Shown in pieces: positions 47,628 to 56,641 of a stretch of DNA of 64,000 nucleotides. Both the position numbers and the translations under genes were made by a program. Each line of letters opens with the position of its first letter. Position 1 is the stretch's first letter. The notes under the pieces are model-generated. The model searched no databases. It was not told where the DNA came from and saw only the letters and a program-made list of their open reading frames with translations. Source of the DNA: Acidimicrobiia bacterium (GTDB lineage: Bacteria; Actinomycetota; Acidimicrobiia; Acidimicrobiales; CAIXPF01); assembly GCA_947476745.1 (NCBI GenBank), contig CANJRG010000009.1:62001-126000 (forward strand). The letters are read 5' to 3'.

Positions 47628-47701
47628 CCCGTCATTCTGGCCCGCCAGCGAGGGTTGGCCTCCGGCGAAGGGGCCGTGACGTGCGTTGCTGAGCCGGGTA
47701 C

Positions 47702-48049
47702 TCAGGCCGCGTCGCGGCTCTCCCAGCCGAATTGGTCGAGCAGCCTCTCCACGCTGTAGAGCGCGAGCTGCAGGCCGATGTCGGGATCGCTGTCGTCCAC
47801 GCCGATGGTGGCGCCGGGCGGCACCGCCCGCTGCCGGCCGCTCGGGGTCTCGATGTCGTTGCGCAGGATGATCACGGCCCGCAGCGCAGCCTCGGAGGCG
47901 TCGATCCTGGGGGACCCGCCGGACGGTTCCGCCACGGTGTCGTACAGCGCCCGCAGGGCGGTCGGCACCGTGGGACAACGGAATGCCGGTCGAAGCGCGG
48001 CGGCCAGGTGGGCCTGGCTCAGCTGATTGGTCGACTGGGGTTCGGACAT
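47702..48049 (-). CDS. hypothetical protein
   Basis: A 115-residue soluble protein starting MSEPQSTNQLSQAHLAAALR, preceded by GAGG. Helical segments AALRPAFRCPTVPTALRALY and DASEAALRAVIILRNDIE can be seen, with no family match. It is on the same strand as the Sco1 gene, 74 nt upstream of it. Confidence 0.6.
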   Translation of the reverse strand: MSEPQSTNQLSQAHLAAALRPAFRCPTVPTALRALYDTVAEPSGGSPRIDASEAALRAVIILRNDIETPSGRQRAVPPGATIGVDDSDPDIGLQLALYSVERLLDQFGWESRDAA

Positions 48050-48170
48050 CCGTATCCTCGGCAGCGGCGGCCTCTGGCCGGCGATTTCTCGCCCCGCTAT
48101 CGGCCGGTGGCGCCCCATTCTTGAGCGCGTCGGACGACGATCCTGCACGGATACCGCAGACGGGTTCCGT

Positions 48171-48578
48171 TCATGGCGAACGGAGCTGGTCGAGCTGCCG
48201 TCGCTGGCGTTTCGTGGGCCGTCCGGCGCCCCGGTCGCGCACGAACGGTGCAGGCTCGGTGTCCTCGCGCACCACGGGTGGGCTGTGGTCCACCAGACAG
48301 GTGGCGGCGACCGGAGGTCCGACGCGCTTGTCGATCGGCTGCACGACCTCCACCACCCGCATCCGGTCGCCGACCCGGGCTTCGACGCGGTCGCCTGCGC
48401 GTACCGTCGTGGAGGCCTTGGCGGGTTGGCCGTTGACGGTGACCTGTCCACCCCGGCAGGCGTCGGTGGCCGTCGCGCGTGTCTTGAACAGCCGGACCGC
48501 CCACAGCCAACGGTCCACCCGGGTGCTCTCGGAGGCCGGTTCCCGTTGTGGAGCCTGCGTCGGTTCTGAAGCCTGCAC
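48171..48578 (-). CDS. S4-domain RNA-binding protein (HslR / Hsp15-like)
   Basis: A 135-residue protein with an S4 RNA-binding domain, TRVDRWLWAVRLFKTRATAT followed by CRGGQVTVNGQPAKASTTVR and GDRVEARVG, then a basic C-terminus RPTKRQRRQLDQLR. It resembles Hsp15, which binds stalled 50S subunits carrying nascent chains. The GTG at 48578 has AAGGAGGG 7 nt upstream. Divergent from the ABC-F gene. Confidence 0.87.
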   Translation of the reverse strand: MQASEPTQAPQREPASESTRVDRWLWAVRLFKTRATATDACRGGQVTVNGQPAKASTTVRAGDRVEARVGDRMRVVEVVQPIDKRVGPPVAATCLVDHSPPVVREDTEPAPFVRDRGAGRPTKRQRRQLDQLRSP

Positions 48579-48761
48579 GTCGTGACCCTCCTTGCGGTAT
48601 CGGCATTGTCGCGCAGGGGTTGCGTGGCCCGGGAGCCGTTCGTGGTCTGCCAGACTCGTTCGGCCGCACACGCGGCGCGGGCAGCGTCACGGCACAGCCC
48701 GGAACCCGGGAGCTGTCTTGTCGTCTTGCCACCTGCTGCCCAACCCCCGAAGCGGGTCCTG

Positions 48762-50408
48762 ATGTCCGCCACGCTCCATGTCAACGGTCTGACCGTTCGC
48801 CGCGAGCCTCAGCTGGTGCTCGAAGCCGTCAGCTTCACGGCATCGCCGGGTCATTGCATCGGCCTGGTCGGACCCAACGGGGTGGGCAAGTCGACCCTGC
48901 TCGGCGCTTTGGCCGGGGTGGTGGACATCGAGTCCGGAAGCGTGCAGCTGCAGCCCGGCGACGCCCTGGTGGGCTGGCTGCCGCAGGAGGCCGAGCGCCG
49001 CTCGGGGGAGACCGTGGCCGGCTTTCTCGCCCGTCGTTGCGGGATCGACGTGGCCGATGCCGAACTGCACGCCACCACCGCTGCGCTCGCCGCGGGGAGC
49101 GCAGGGGCCGACGATCGCTACAGCGCGGCGCTGGACCGGTGGTTGCTGCTCGGCGCGGCCGACTTCGAGGCCCGAACGGGTGAGGTCTGGCACGAGCTGG
49201 GGTTGGCCGAGCGTTTGCTCAGCGCCCCGACGACGCAGTTGTCCGGCGGTGAGGCGGCCCGGGCCGGCCTCGCCGCGCTGGTGCTGAGCCGCTACGACCT
49301 TTACCTGCTCGACGAGCCGACCAACGACCTGGACCTCGACGGGTTGGAACGGCTCGAGCGATGGGTGCGTGAGCTCGATGCGGCTGTCATCGTCGTCAGC
49401 CATGACCGGACCTTTCTGGAGAACGTGGTCACCGACGTGATCGAGCTCGACGAGTTCACTCGCCGGGCCGGCTGGTTCTCCGGGGGCTGGGCCTCCTACC
49501 TGGAGGAACGGTCGATTCAGCGGCGTCACGCGCGGGAGCGCTTCGACGAGTACGACACCAAACGGCGGTCCTTGCAGGGCAGGGCGGAACGGGAACGCAA
49601 CTGGGCCACCCAGGGTGTGGCGAAGGCGAAGCGCAAGCCGTCCGACGGCGACAAGTCCGCCCGGCAGTTCAAGATCAACCAGACCGAGCAGTTGGCGGGT
49701 CGGGCGGCGCGCACCCAGAAGGCGATGGAGCGGCTCGAGGTAGTGGCTCAACCGCAGGACCCGTGGCAACTCCGCCTCTCTGTCGGATCGCCGGGCCGCA
49801 GTGGTGACGTGGTCGCGCAGCTCTCCGGTGCGGTGGTGGACCACGGCGCGTTCGTGCTCGGCCCGATCGACCTCGAGATCGCGTTCGGCGAGCGCATCGC
49901 CGTGCTCGGGGCCAACGGCAGCGGCAAGACCACCCTGATCGACACGATCCTGGGTCGCGCCGAGCTGCGCCAGGGGAGCAGCCGCGTCGGGCCGTCGGTG
50001 GTGATCGGCGAGATCGGCCAGGCCCGCCGTCAGCTGCAGGGATCGGCGAGCTTCCTGCGCGATTTCACCGACATCACCGGCCTGACGACCTCCGAGGCCC
50101 GGACCCTGGTGGCCAAGTTCGGGTTGGGCGCCGACCATGTGACCCGGCCGACCGCCACGTTCTCGCCCGGCGAACGGACCCGCGCCGCGCTCGCCCTGCT
50201 GATGGCGAACGGCGCGAACTGCCTGGTCCTCGACGAGCCGACCAACCATCTCGACCTGCCGGCCATCGAACAGCTCGAGACCGCGCTGGCCGAGTTCAAC
50301 GGCACGGTGGTCCTGGTGAGCCACGATCGGACCCTGTTGGCCACGGTACCGATGACCAGGACGCTGCGCCTTGCTGCCGGCCGCATCGTGGCCGATGACG
50401 TGGTCTGA
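48762..50408 (+). CDS. ABC-F family ATP-binding protein
   Basis: A 548-residue soluble protein with two ABC domains in tandem. Domain 1: Walker A GPNGVGKST, signature LSGGEAARAGL, Walker B LYLLDEPTNDLDLD. Domain 2: GANGSGKTT, FSPGERTRAALAL and LVLDEPTNHLDLP. The linker (about 240-330) is charged and helical. There are no membrane domains, so it acts on ribosomes (translation factor or antibiotic protection) and not in transport. Subfamily is not determined. The second domain's signature is SPGE and not SGGE. Confidence 0.9.
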   Translation: MSATLHVNGLTVRREPQLVLEAVSFTASPGHCIGLVGPNGVGKSTLLGALAGVVDIESGSVQLQPGDALVGWLPQEAERRSGETVAGFLARRCGIDVADAELHATTAALAAGSAGADDRYSAALDRWLLLGAADFEARTGEVWHELGLAERLLSAPTTQLSGGEAARAGLAALVLSRYDLYLLDEPTNDLDLDGLERLERWVRELDAAVIVVSHDRTFLENVVTDVIELDEFTRRAGWFSGGWASYLEERSIQRRHARERFDEYDTKRRSLQGRAERERNWATQGVAKAKRKPSDGDKSARQFKINQTEQLAGRAARTQKAMERLEVVAQPQDPWQLRLSVGSPGRSGDVVAQLSGAVVDHGAFVLGPIDLEIAFGERIAVLGANGSGKTTLIDTILGRAELRQGSSRVGPSVVIGEIGQARRQLQGSASFLRDFTDITGLTTSEARTLVAKFGLGADHVTRPTATFSPGERTRAALALLMANGANCLVLDEPTNHLDLPAIEQLETALAEFNGTVVLVSHDRTLLATVPMTRTLRLAAGRIVADDVV

Positions 50409-50513
50409 TCGGCAGCGACAAACGGATCACACTCTGTGGTCACTTGGCGAATCGCTTTGCCGGGCGCGAATTCGGGCGAATTGAACAAAATCTTGGTCTT
50501 CAACAGGTTGTTC

Positions 50514-50543
50514 TTGCGGCGAATCGACGTCGATTCGCCGCAA
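50514..50543. repeat. perfect 30-bp palindrome, copy 1
   Basis: TTGCGGCGAATCGAC followed directly by its exact reverse complement GTCGATTCGCCGCAA. The central 28 nt recur at 62578-62605. Confidence 0.9.
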
Positions 50544-50676
50544 CAAACCCGAAATCGCCGCAACGTGTCTTCGAATCGAACGCCGGTCGAACGCGGAGCG
50601 TGAGATTGGTTTGAGGAAATTGCCGTCCGGGACGAGAACGTCCGGCCTGCGTTGGGGTGGGGAGCGGTCCCATCCG

Positions 50677-50682
50677 TATCTT
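50677..50682 (+). promoter_or_regulatory. -10 element of a leaderless promoter
   Basis: TATCTT followed by 8 nt and the GTG at 50691. Confidence 0.45.
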
Positions 50683-50690
50683 GGATACCC

Positions 50691-51740
50691 GTGCGTAGTG
50701 CCAAAGACTTCTTCAAGCCCCTCGCCGTCGGTGCCCCGGCACCCTTGCGCGAGATCCGGATCCGGCCGTCCCGGATGATCCACTTCTTTCCGGCTTCGAA
50801 CGCCAAGATGGTGGGCAAGCTGCCGGAGATCGCCCCCACCGTCGACGTGTTGCTGGCGAACCTCGAGGACGGGGTTCCCGCCGGGGAGAAGGAGGCGGCC
50901 CGTGCCGGGCTCGTGAACGTCGCCCGGACGGTCGACTTCGGCGAGACCCAGTTCTGGACCCGGGTCAACTCCCTGGACTCGCCGTGGGGCCTCGACGACC
51001 TCGTGGCTGCGGTGACCGAGGCGGGCGACAAGCTCGACGTCATCATGATCCCCAAGGTCGAAGGCCCCGAGGACATCCACTACGTCGATCGGCTGCTCGC
51101 CCAGCTCGAGGCGAAGGCCGGCCTGACCCGGCCGCTGATGGTGCACGCCATCCTCGAAACGGCTCGCGGTGTGGCCAACGTCGAGGAGATCTGTGCGGCG
51201 TCGCCCCGTATGCAGGGCCTCTCGCTCGGCCCTGCGGACCTCGCGGCCAACCGCCGGATGAAGACCACCCGCGTGGGTGGCGGTCACCCCGGCTACCTGG
51301 TGCGTCAGGACCCCGATCCGGCCAATCCCGATGCCGTTCGCACCGTGTACCAGCAGGACCTGTGGCACTACACGCTGGCCCGCATGGTCGATGCCTGCGT
51401 CGCCAACGGGATCCTGCCCTTCTACGGCCCGTTCGGCGACATCAAGGACACCGTCGCCTGCGAGGACCAGTTCCGCAACGCCTACCTGCTCGGCTGCGTC
51501 GGTGCCTGGAGCCTGCACCCCGTGCAGATCGACATCGCCAAGCGGGTGTTCTCGCCCGACCCTGCCGACGTGGCCCATGCGCTGCGGGTCATCGAGGCGA
51601 TGGGGGACGGAACCGGCGCCATCATGCTCGACGGCAAGATGGAGGACGATGCCTCGTGCAAGCAGTGCAACGTCATCGTGGCGCTCGCCCGGGAGCTCGC
51701 TGCCCGTGACCCCGAGCTGGCCACCACCTACGGCTTCTGA
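50691..51740 (+). CDS. HpcH/HpaI aldolase / citrate lyase family, malyl-CoA lyase-like
   Basis: A 349-residue TIM-barrel lyase of the CitE/Mcl family. Signature parts are [31 protein letters not shown] (Mg-binding acid), [35 protein letters not shown] and [19 protein letters not shown]. The length and the insert after GPADLAAN fit L-malyl-CoA/beta-methylmalyl-CoA lyase (Mcl1), which cleaves malyl-CoA to acetyl-CoA and glyoxylate in the ethylmalonyl-CoA or 3-hydroxypropionate pathways. A second CitE-like gene follows 16 nt later. Confidence 0.85.
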   Translation: MRSAKDFFKPLAVGAPAPLREIRIRPSRMIHFFPASNAKMVGKLPEIAPTVDVLLANLEDGVPAGEKEAARAGLVNVARTVDFGETQFWTRVNSLDSPWGLDDLVAAVTEAGDKLDVIMIPKVEGPEDIHYVDRLLAQLEAKAGLTRPLMVHAILETARGVANVEEICAASPRMQGLSLGPADLAANRRMKTTRVGGGHPGYLVRQDPDPANPDAVRTVYQQDLWHYTLARMVDACVANGILPFYGPFGDIKDTVACEDQFRNAYLLGCVGAWSLHPVQIDIAKRVFSPDPADVAHALRVIEAMGDGTGAIMLDGKMEDDASCKQCNVIVALARELAARDPELATTYGF

Positions 51741-51756
51741 GCGACAGGAACCCACC

Positions 51757-52626
51757 ATGACCGACGATCTCCGTCCCCGCCGCTCGGTGCTGTACATGCC
51801 AGCGGCCAACGCTCGAGCCCTGGAGAAAGCGCGCGACATCCCGGCCGATGCGCTGATCTTCGACCTCGAGGACGCCGTGGCGCCCGACGCCAAGCCCCAG
51901 GCCCGCGAGCAGGCGGCCGATGCCGTTCGCTCCGGTAGCTACGGCAACAAGGAACTCGCCATCCGCTGCAACGGTCTGGACACCCCGTGGGGGGCGGACG
52001 ACCTCGCCGTGGCCGGCGCCGCCGGTCCGTCGGCCGTAGTCATCCCCAAGGTCTCCGGCCCGGCGGCACTTGCCGAGGTGGCCAAGCGGCTCGAGGCGGC
52101 CGGCGCCCCCGACCACACCAAGATCTGGGCCATGGTCGAGACCCCCGAGGCGTTGTTCAACGTTCGCCAGATCGCGGGCTTCGAGCGGGTGGCGATGCTG
52201 GTCATGGGTACCAACGACCTGGCCAAGGAACTGCGGGCACAGCAGGTGCCGGGCCGGGCGCCGCTGGTTGCCCACCTCGCCGTCGCGCTGCTGGCGGCGC
52301 GCGAGGCCGGCAAGGTCATCGTCGACGGTGTGTACAACGACGTGCGCGACGCCGAGGGTTTCGCCGCCGAGGCCCGGCAGGGCTTCGAGATGGGCTTCGA
52401 CGGCAAGACGTTGATCCACCCCAGCCAGGTCGAGCCGACCAACGCACTGTGGGCACCGAGCGACGAGGCCATCGACTACGCCCGGCGGGTGATCGAGGCC
52501 TTCGAGCAGGCGGTCGCCGAAGGCCGGGGCGTGGCCACCGTCGACGGACGCATGATCGAGAACCTCCACGTCGACAACGCCCGTCGGGCTCTTGCGGTGG
52601 CCGACGCCATCGCCGCGCTGGGCTGA
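51757..52626 (+). CDS. CitE-like protein, malyl-CoA thioesterase / citramalyl-CoA lyase-like
   Basis: A 289-residue CitE-like TIM barrel: RRSVLYMPAANARALEKARD, DALIFDLEDAVAPDAKPQAR, VVIPKVSGPAALAEV, AMVETPEALFNVRQIA and LVMGTNDLAKELRA, ending DGKTLIHPSQVEPTN. The family contains (3S)-malyl-CoA thioesterase, citramalyl-CoA lyase and CitE. Together with the adjacent gene it suggests conversion of glyoxylate + acetyl-CoA to malate or the reverse; direction is inferred. AGGA lies 8 nt before the ATG. Confidence 0.85.
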   Translation: MTDDLRPRRSVLYMPAANARALEKARDIPADALIFDLEDAVAPDAKPQAREQAADAVRSGSYGNKELAIRCNGLDTPWGADDLAVAGAAGPSAVVIPKVSGPAALAEVAKRLEAAGAPDHTKIWAMVETPEALFNVRQIAGFERVAMLVMGTNDLAKELRAQQVPGRAPLVAHLAVALLAAREAGKVIVDGVYNDVRDAEGFAAEARQGFEMGFDGKTLIHPSQVEPTNALWAPSDEAIDYARRVIEAFEQAVAEGRGVATVDGRMIENLHVDNARRALAVADAIAALG

Positions 52627-52705
52627 GCATCGCCCGCCCGCCCGGGCCGGCGGGGCACCGCGTCCGGTCCTTCGTGGCGCTGCACCCAGGGCTAGCGTGC
52701 CTCGG

Positions 52706-53770
52706 GTGGAGCAGCCTCGCGAGGATCGTCCGTCTGCCGAATCTGTTGCGCCGGCCTCGGGGGCCGAGGTCGCCCGGGTCGGTCATGCCGTGCTCGACGA
52801 GATCGAGCGGGCCGTGGTGGGCAAGCGGTCGGTGCTCGAGCTGGTGCTCGTCGGCCTGCTCGCCGACGGCCACGTCCTGATCGAGGATGTCCCGGGTGTG
52901 GCCAAGACGCTGACGGCGCGCAGCTTCGCCGCAGTGCTCAGCATGGAGTTCTCCCGGGTGCAGTTCACCCCGGACCTGATCCCTTCGGACATCACCGGAT
53001 CGGCGGTGCCCGACGGTCACGGCGCGTTGTTCTTCCAGCCGGGGCCGATCTTCGCCAACCTGGTCCTCGGCGACGAGATCAACCGGGCCCCACCGAAGAC
53101 CCAGGCCGCAGTGCTCGAGGCCATGGAGGAACGGCAGGTCACCGTCGACGGCGTGTCGCACCGGTTGCCGGCACCGTTCCTGGTGCTGGCGACGCAGAAT
53201 CCCCTCGAGTCCGAGGGCACCTATCCATTGCCCGAGGCGCAGCTCGACCGGTTCCTGCTGCGGGTGTCGGTCGGTTACCCCGACCACGACGCCGAGGTGG
53301 AGCTGCTGCGTCGCCGGGTCGAACGACGTCAGAACCAGGTCGAGCTGCGGCCGTTGCTCGACGGGTCGACGGTGCGTCGGTTGCAGGCGGCGGTGGAGAC
53401 CGTGCACGTGGCCGACGACCTGCTCGAGTACGTCGTGGCGTTGGTGACGGCGACACGTACCGACAGCCGTACCGAGGCGGGGGCCAGTCCTCGGGCTGCG
53501 TTGGCCTTGGTGGCGGCGGCACGGGCCCGTGCCGCGCTGGCCGGCCGGGCCTTCGTCGTACCGGACGACGTGAAGCAGTTGGCCGTCCCGACCCTGGCCC
53601 ATCGGCTGGTCCTTCGACCGGAGGCCTGGATCCGCGGGATCACCCAGGCGACGGTCGTGACCGACTGCTTGGGTTCGGTGCCGACGCCGGCCACGTTGAC
53701 CGATGCCGACCGCGCCGTTGCCGGGCAGCCATCCGCGCCGGCGGCGGACGACCCGGGCCGAGCCGGGTGA
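52706..53770 (+). CDS. MoxR family AAA+ ATPase
   Basis: A 354-residue AAA+ ATPase: Walker A IEDVPGVAKTLTARSFA, Walker B LGDEINRAPPKTQAAVLEAM, sensor ATQNPLESEGTYPLPEAQLD, and the C-terminal lid. MoxR proteins act as chaperones, usually with a DUF58 partner and DUF4129/transglutaminase neighbours, as here. GTG 52706 lies 7 nt after TAGCGT (leaderless type); GTG 52697 is an alternative. First gene of a four-gene overlapping operon. Confidence 0.92.
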   Translation: MEQPREDRPSAESVAPASGAEVARVGHAVLDEIERAVVGKRSVLELVLVGLLADGHVLIEDVPGVAKTLTARSFAAVLSMEFSRVQFTPDLIPSDITGSAVPDGHGALFFQPGPIFANLVLGDEINRAPPKTQAAVLEAMEERQVTVDGVSHRLPAPFLVLATQNPLESEGTYPLPEAQLDRFLLRVSVGYPDHDAEVELLRRRVERRQNQVELRPLLDGSTVRRLQAAVETVHVADDLLEYVVALVTATRTDSRTEAGASPRAALALVAAARARAALAGRAFVVPDDVKQLAVPTLAHRLVLRPEAWIRGITQATVVTDCLGSVPTPATLTDADRAVAGQPSAPAADDPGRAG

Positions 53771-55071
53771 ACCGGGCGGTCTCGGTCCGATTCGTCGGGT
53801 TGCTGCTGCTCGGTCTGGCCGCCGGGCTCGCAGCGATGGCGCTGCACCGGCCGGCGTTGGCCGTCATTGCCGCGGCGGTGATGACCGTGCCGGTGCTCGG
53901 GATGGCGACGTGGCGTTGGCCGGCGTTGGAGGTGCAGGCCAGGGTGTCCTCGGCCCGTCTGGTCGAGGGTGACACGTGCACCATCGTGCTCGAGGTCGCC
54001 GGCGACAGCGCGGTGCCCTGGCTCGACGTCGAGGTCGACCTCGGGGCCGGGTTGCGCAGCGCTGACGGCATGCTGCGCCGGGTGGTGCCGTTGCGCGCCG
54101 GCACTGCGGTCGCCGTCTCCTTCCCGGTGGTTCCTTCGACATGGGGGGTACTGGCCGCGGGCCGGTACCGCATCGTCGCCCGGGACCGCTTCGGGTTGTT
54201 CTCGTGCAGCACGATCCAGACCATCGATCAGGTTCTCAGGGTGTATCCGAGCGAGTCCCGGCTGCAGGGCATGGCCCAACCGGCTCGCACGGTCGGAACC
54301 CTCGGCGCGCACCTGTCCTCGAGTCGGGGCGATGGATGCGAGTACGCCGATGTACGGGCCTGGCGGCCCGGGGATCGCATGCGGATGGTGAACTGGCGGG
54401 TCTCGGCGCGCCGCGGGGGTCCGTGGGTGACCGAACGCCATCCGGACCGCGCCGCGGAGGTGGTGGTCCTGCTCGACGACTCGGCCGCGCTCGGCCCGGC
54501 GGAGGACACCACGTTGCGACGGGCGGTCCAGGCGGCCATGGCCCTCAGCGAGGGTCATCTCTCGGCACAGGACCGGGTCGGGCTGCTTGCCCTGGGCGCG
54601 CCGTTGCGCTGGGTCCGGCCGCGTTCGGGGGCTCGGCAGCTCTATGCGATCGTCGACACCCTGTTGGACTGCCGTCTCGCCCGCGTCAGTGGGATCGCCC
54701 GCCAGGGGTCCCTCATGCTTGGGGGCCTGCGCCCGGGTACCACGATCGTGGCCCTGACCGTGCTGGCCGAACCCCGGGTGGTGGAGGTCCTGGTGGATCT
54801 CCGCCGCCACGGCCACCACGTGGTCGTCGTCGAACCCGACCATGGTGTAGCCGGAGGGGTACCCGGAGGCCCATCCGACGGCGGGGTCGGACCGGCCTCG
54901 GTGGCGGTCAACGTCGCGGAGACCCTGGCTCGACGGCTGTGGGACGTCGAGCGTTCCGCCCGGCGGGCCCGCTTGCGGGAGGCCGGGGTGGTGACGTTGC
55001 GATGGGACGGCGCGGTGCCACTGGGCGCGCTGCTGGGTCGCTCCGCCTCGAGCCCGCTGGGCCCTCGGTGA
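53767..55071 (+). CDS. DUF58 domain membrane protein
   Basis: A 434-residue protein with two N-terminal helices (FVGLLLLGLAAGLAAMAL, ALAVIAAAVMTVPVLGMATW), a beta-rich region and the DUF58 core ADVRAWRPGDRMRMVNWRVS followed by a vWA-like domain (VVVLLDDSAAL). Probable partner of the MoxR ATPase in envelope or export functions. Start GTG overlaps the MoxR stop (GTGA), as does the next gene. Confidence 0.9.
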   Translation: MNRAVSVRFVGLLLLGLAAGLAAMALHRPALAVIAAAVMTVPVLGMATWRWPALEVQARVSSARLVEGDTCTIVLEVAGDSAVPWLDVEVDLGAGLRSADGMLRRVVPLRAGTAVAVSFPVVPSTWGVLAAGRYRIVARDRFGLFSCSTIQTIDQVLRVYPSESRLQGMAQPARTVGTLGAHLSSSRGDGCEYADVRAWRPGDRMRMVNWRVSARRGGPWVTERHPDRAAEVVVLLDDSAALGPAEDTTLRRAVQAAMALSEGHLSAQDRVGLLALGAPLRWVRPRSGARQLYAIVDTLLDCRLARVSGIARQGSLMLGGLRPGTTIVALTVLAEPRVVEVLVDLRRHGHHVVVVEPDHGVAGGVPGGPSDGGVGPASVAVNVAETLARRLWDVERSARRARLREAGVVTLRWDGAVPLGALLGRSASSPLGPR

Positions 55072-56282
55072 AGGTGCTGGACGCCGCCGAACTGTCGGTC
55101 GTGGTGGCAGCGCTGCTCTGTGCCCTCGGTGCCGTTGGGGCTCGACGCCAGGGCTGGACGGTCGTTGCGTGCGGTCTGGGGACCTTGGCGCTGGTCGGTG
55201 AGGCCTGGCGTCGCGGGCCGGACCAGCGGCTGTGGGTGCTGTGGGCGGCCCCGCTGCTGATCGGGGCGGGGGAGGTCGTGCGGCTGGCTGTGGACGCGCG
55301 CCGGCGGGGCACGCGGGTGACGGTCGAGTCGGCGACGTACCGGCAGGTCGCCGTGGGGGTCGGGTTGGTGCTGTTCGTGGTCGTCGTCACTGCAGGTGCC
55401 GTGCTCGCCCTGCCGAGCTCGGCGGAGGTCGGCAGTGGCCAGGCGGGCAACAGCGCGGTGCCGGTGTGGTTGCTGCCGGCGGGCGTGGTGGTGCTCGGAG
55501 TCGGGGTCGTGGCAACGGCGATCGGCCTGGGCCGGCTGGCCCGATATCGCCAGGCTGCCCGGCGCAGCGGGTTGGTCGTCGTGGTGGCGGTGGCGTTCCT
55601 GGTCGGCGGGGCGCTGGTGGTGGGTGCCGCCGGCCTGGTGCGCATCGAGTCCGAGCCGAGTGCGGTGGTGCAGTCCCCCGGGGTGGGGTCCGGGTCGGGC
55701 CAGGCCGAGCCGACGGGGTTGGCCGACGATGGGCCGTCGCGGGCCCGACCGGTTCGTGACCCGGTCCGGCTCAGCTGGTGGATGAGCCTGGTGATCCTCG
55801 TCGGGCTCATCGTGCTGATCGTCGTTTTCGGCCGGCGCGAGCAGCTCTACCCGCCCGAGGACCTCCAGCCCGACCGGCTGGTTCGCGGCGGGCCGGAACT
55901 CGTCACCGAGGGTCCGACGCGCATCGAGGTCATCGATCGGGCGGTCACGTTGGCCACCGTCGAGGAAGCCCTGGTGGGTCTGCGGCTCGACAGCGATCCT
56001 CGGGTTGCGGTCCGGGTGGCCTATGCAATGGTGGCTCGCGGGCTCGGCCGTCAGGATCTCGGTCGGCGCCCGGCAGAGACCGAGGGCGAGTACCTGGTGC
56101 GGGCCTTCGCGGCGCTCGGAGCGGGTGGTGAGGCGTTGCGTCGTCTCACCGAGCTGTTCTCGGTGGCCCGGTTCTCCGACGATCCGGTCGATGAGGCGAT
56201 GCGGGCCGAGGCGCTCGCTGCTCTGGAACAGATTCGTGTGCAGGTGGCTGTGGCCGAACCGCAACGGGATGCACGGGCATGA
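55068..56282 (+). CDS. DUF4129 domain membrane protein
   Basis: A 404-residue membrane protein with helices in the first 190 residues (VVVAALLCALGAVGARR, VAVGVGLVLFVVVVTAGAVL, GLVVVVAVAFLVGGALVVGA), another near 245 (WWMSLVILVGLIVLIVVFG) and a soluble C-terminal DUF4129 domain: VAVRVAYAMVARGLGRQDLG, RPAETEGEYLVRAF, ELFSVARFSDDPVDEAMRAE. Such proteins accompany MoxR-DUF58 in many actinobacteria. GTG start at 55068 overlaps the DUF58 stop by 4 nt. Confidence 0.85.
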   Translation: MKVLDAAELSVVVAALLCALGAVGARRQGWTVVACGLGTLALVGEAWRRGPDQRLWVLWAAPLLIGAGEVVRLAVDARRRGTRVTVESATYRQVAVGVGLVLFVVVVTAGAVLALPSSAEVGSGQAGNSAVPVWLLPAGVVVLGVGVVATAIGLGRLARYRQAARRSGLVVVVAVAFLVGGALVVGAAGLVRIESEPSAVVQSPGVGSGSGQAEPTGLADDGPSRARPVRDPVRLSWWMSLVILVGLIVLIVVFGRREQLYPPEDLQPDRLVRGGPELVTEGPTRIEVIDRAVTLATVEEALVGLRLDSDPRVAVRVAYAMVARGLGRQDLGRRPAETEGEYLVRAFAALGAGGEALRRLTELFSVARFSDDPVDEAMRAEALAALEQIRVQVAVAEPQRDARA

Positions 56283-56608
56283 GGACGGTGATCCTCGGGG
56301 CGTCGGCGTTGGGGCTGGTCGGGCTGCTGGCGGCTCTGCAGGTGCTCGCCCGGCTGGCGCAGCGGCTGCCCTTCGAGCCGTTCCTGCGGCCGCTGACGGC
56401 GGTCGACCGGTCCGGCCGGTCGCCGAGGCCGCCGGAGCTGATCCAGTTGGAGGGGCTGGTGGCCGACGTGGCCCAGGGTGACCCGGCCGCTGCTGCCCGG
56501 CTGGCCGCCCGTCTCCGATCGGTCGGTCTCGACCCCGGTCCGGCCGCTGATCCGGGCGGCGTCCTCGCTGCGCTCCGCCGGATCGAGTCCGCAGGCGGTG
56601 GTGCCTAG
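56279..56608 (+). CDS. small membrane protein of the MoxR-DUF58-DUF4129 operon
   Basis: A 109-residue protein with one N-terminal helix (VILGASALGLVGLLAALQVL) and a soluble helical tail VADVAQGDPAAAARLAARLR. No family recognised. The ATGA overlap with the DUF4129 gene shows it belongs to the operon. Confidence 0.7.
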   Translation: MRTVILGASALGLVGLLAALQVLARLAQRLPFEPFLRPLTAVDRSGRSPRPPELIQLEGLVADVAQGDPAAAARLAARLRSVGLDPGPAADPGGVLAALRRIESAGGGA

Positions 56609-56641
56609 GCTGGGGCACCGCTTCTGACGACGAGGACGACC

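Larger units (their letters stand above)
50409..50690. other. intergenic region with repeated palindrome
   Basis: 282 nt without a gene, clearly AT-richer than average between 50461 and 50580. It contains the 30-bp palindrome at 50514-50543 and a partial repeat of its right arm (AAATCGCCGCAAC) at about 50551-50563. Confidence 0.5.

Noticed and set aside
48687-50324. 545-residue minus-strand frame opposite the ABC-F gene
   Set aside because: Antisense shadow; both Walker motifs are on the plus strand.
54642-56618. 658-residue minus-strand frame opposite DUF58/DUF4129
   Set aside because: Composition (Arg, Pro, His) and absence of motifs mark it as a shadow of the plus-strand operon.
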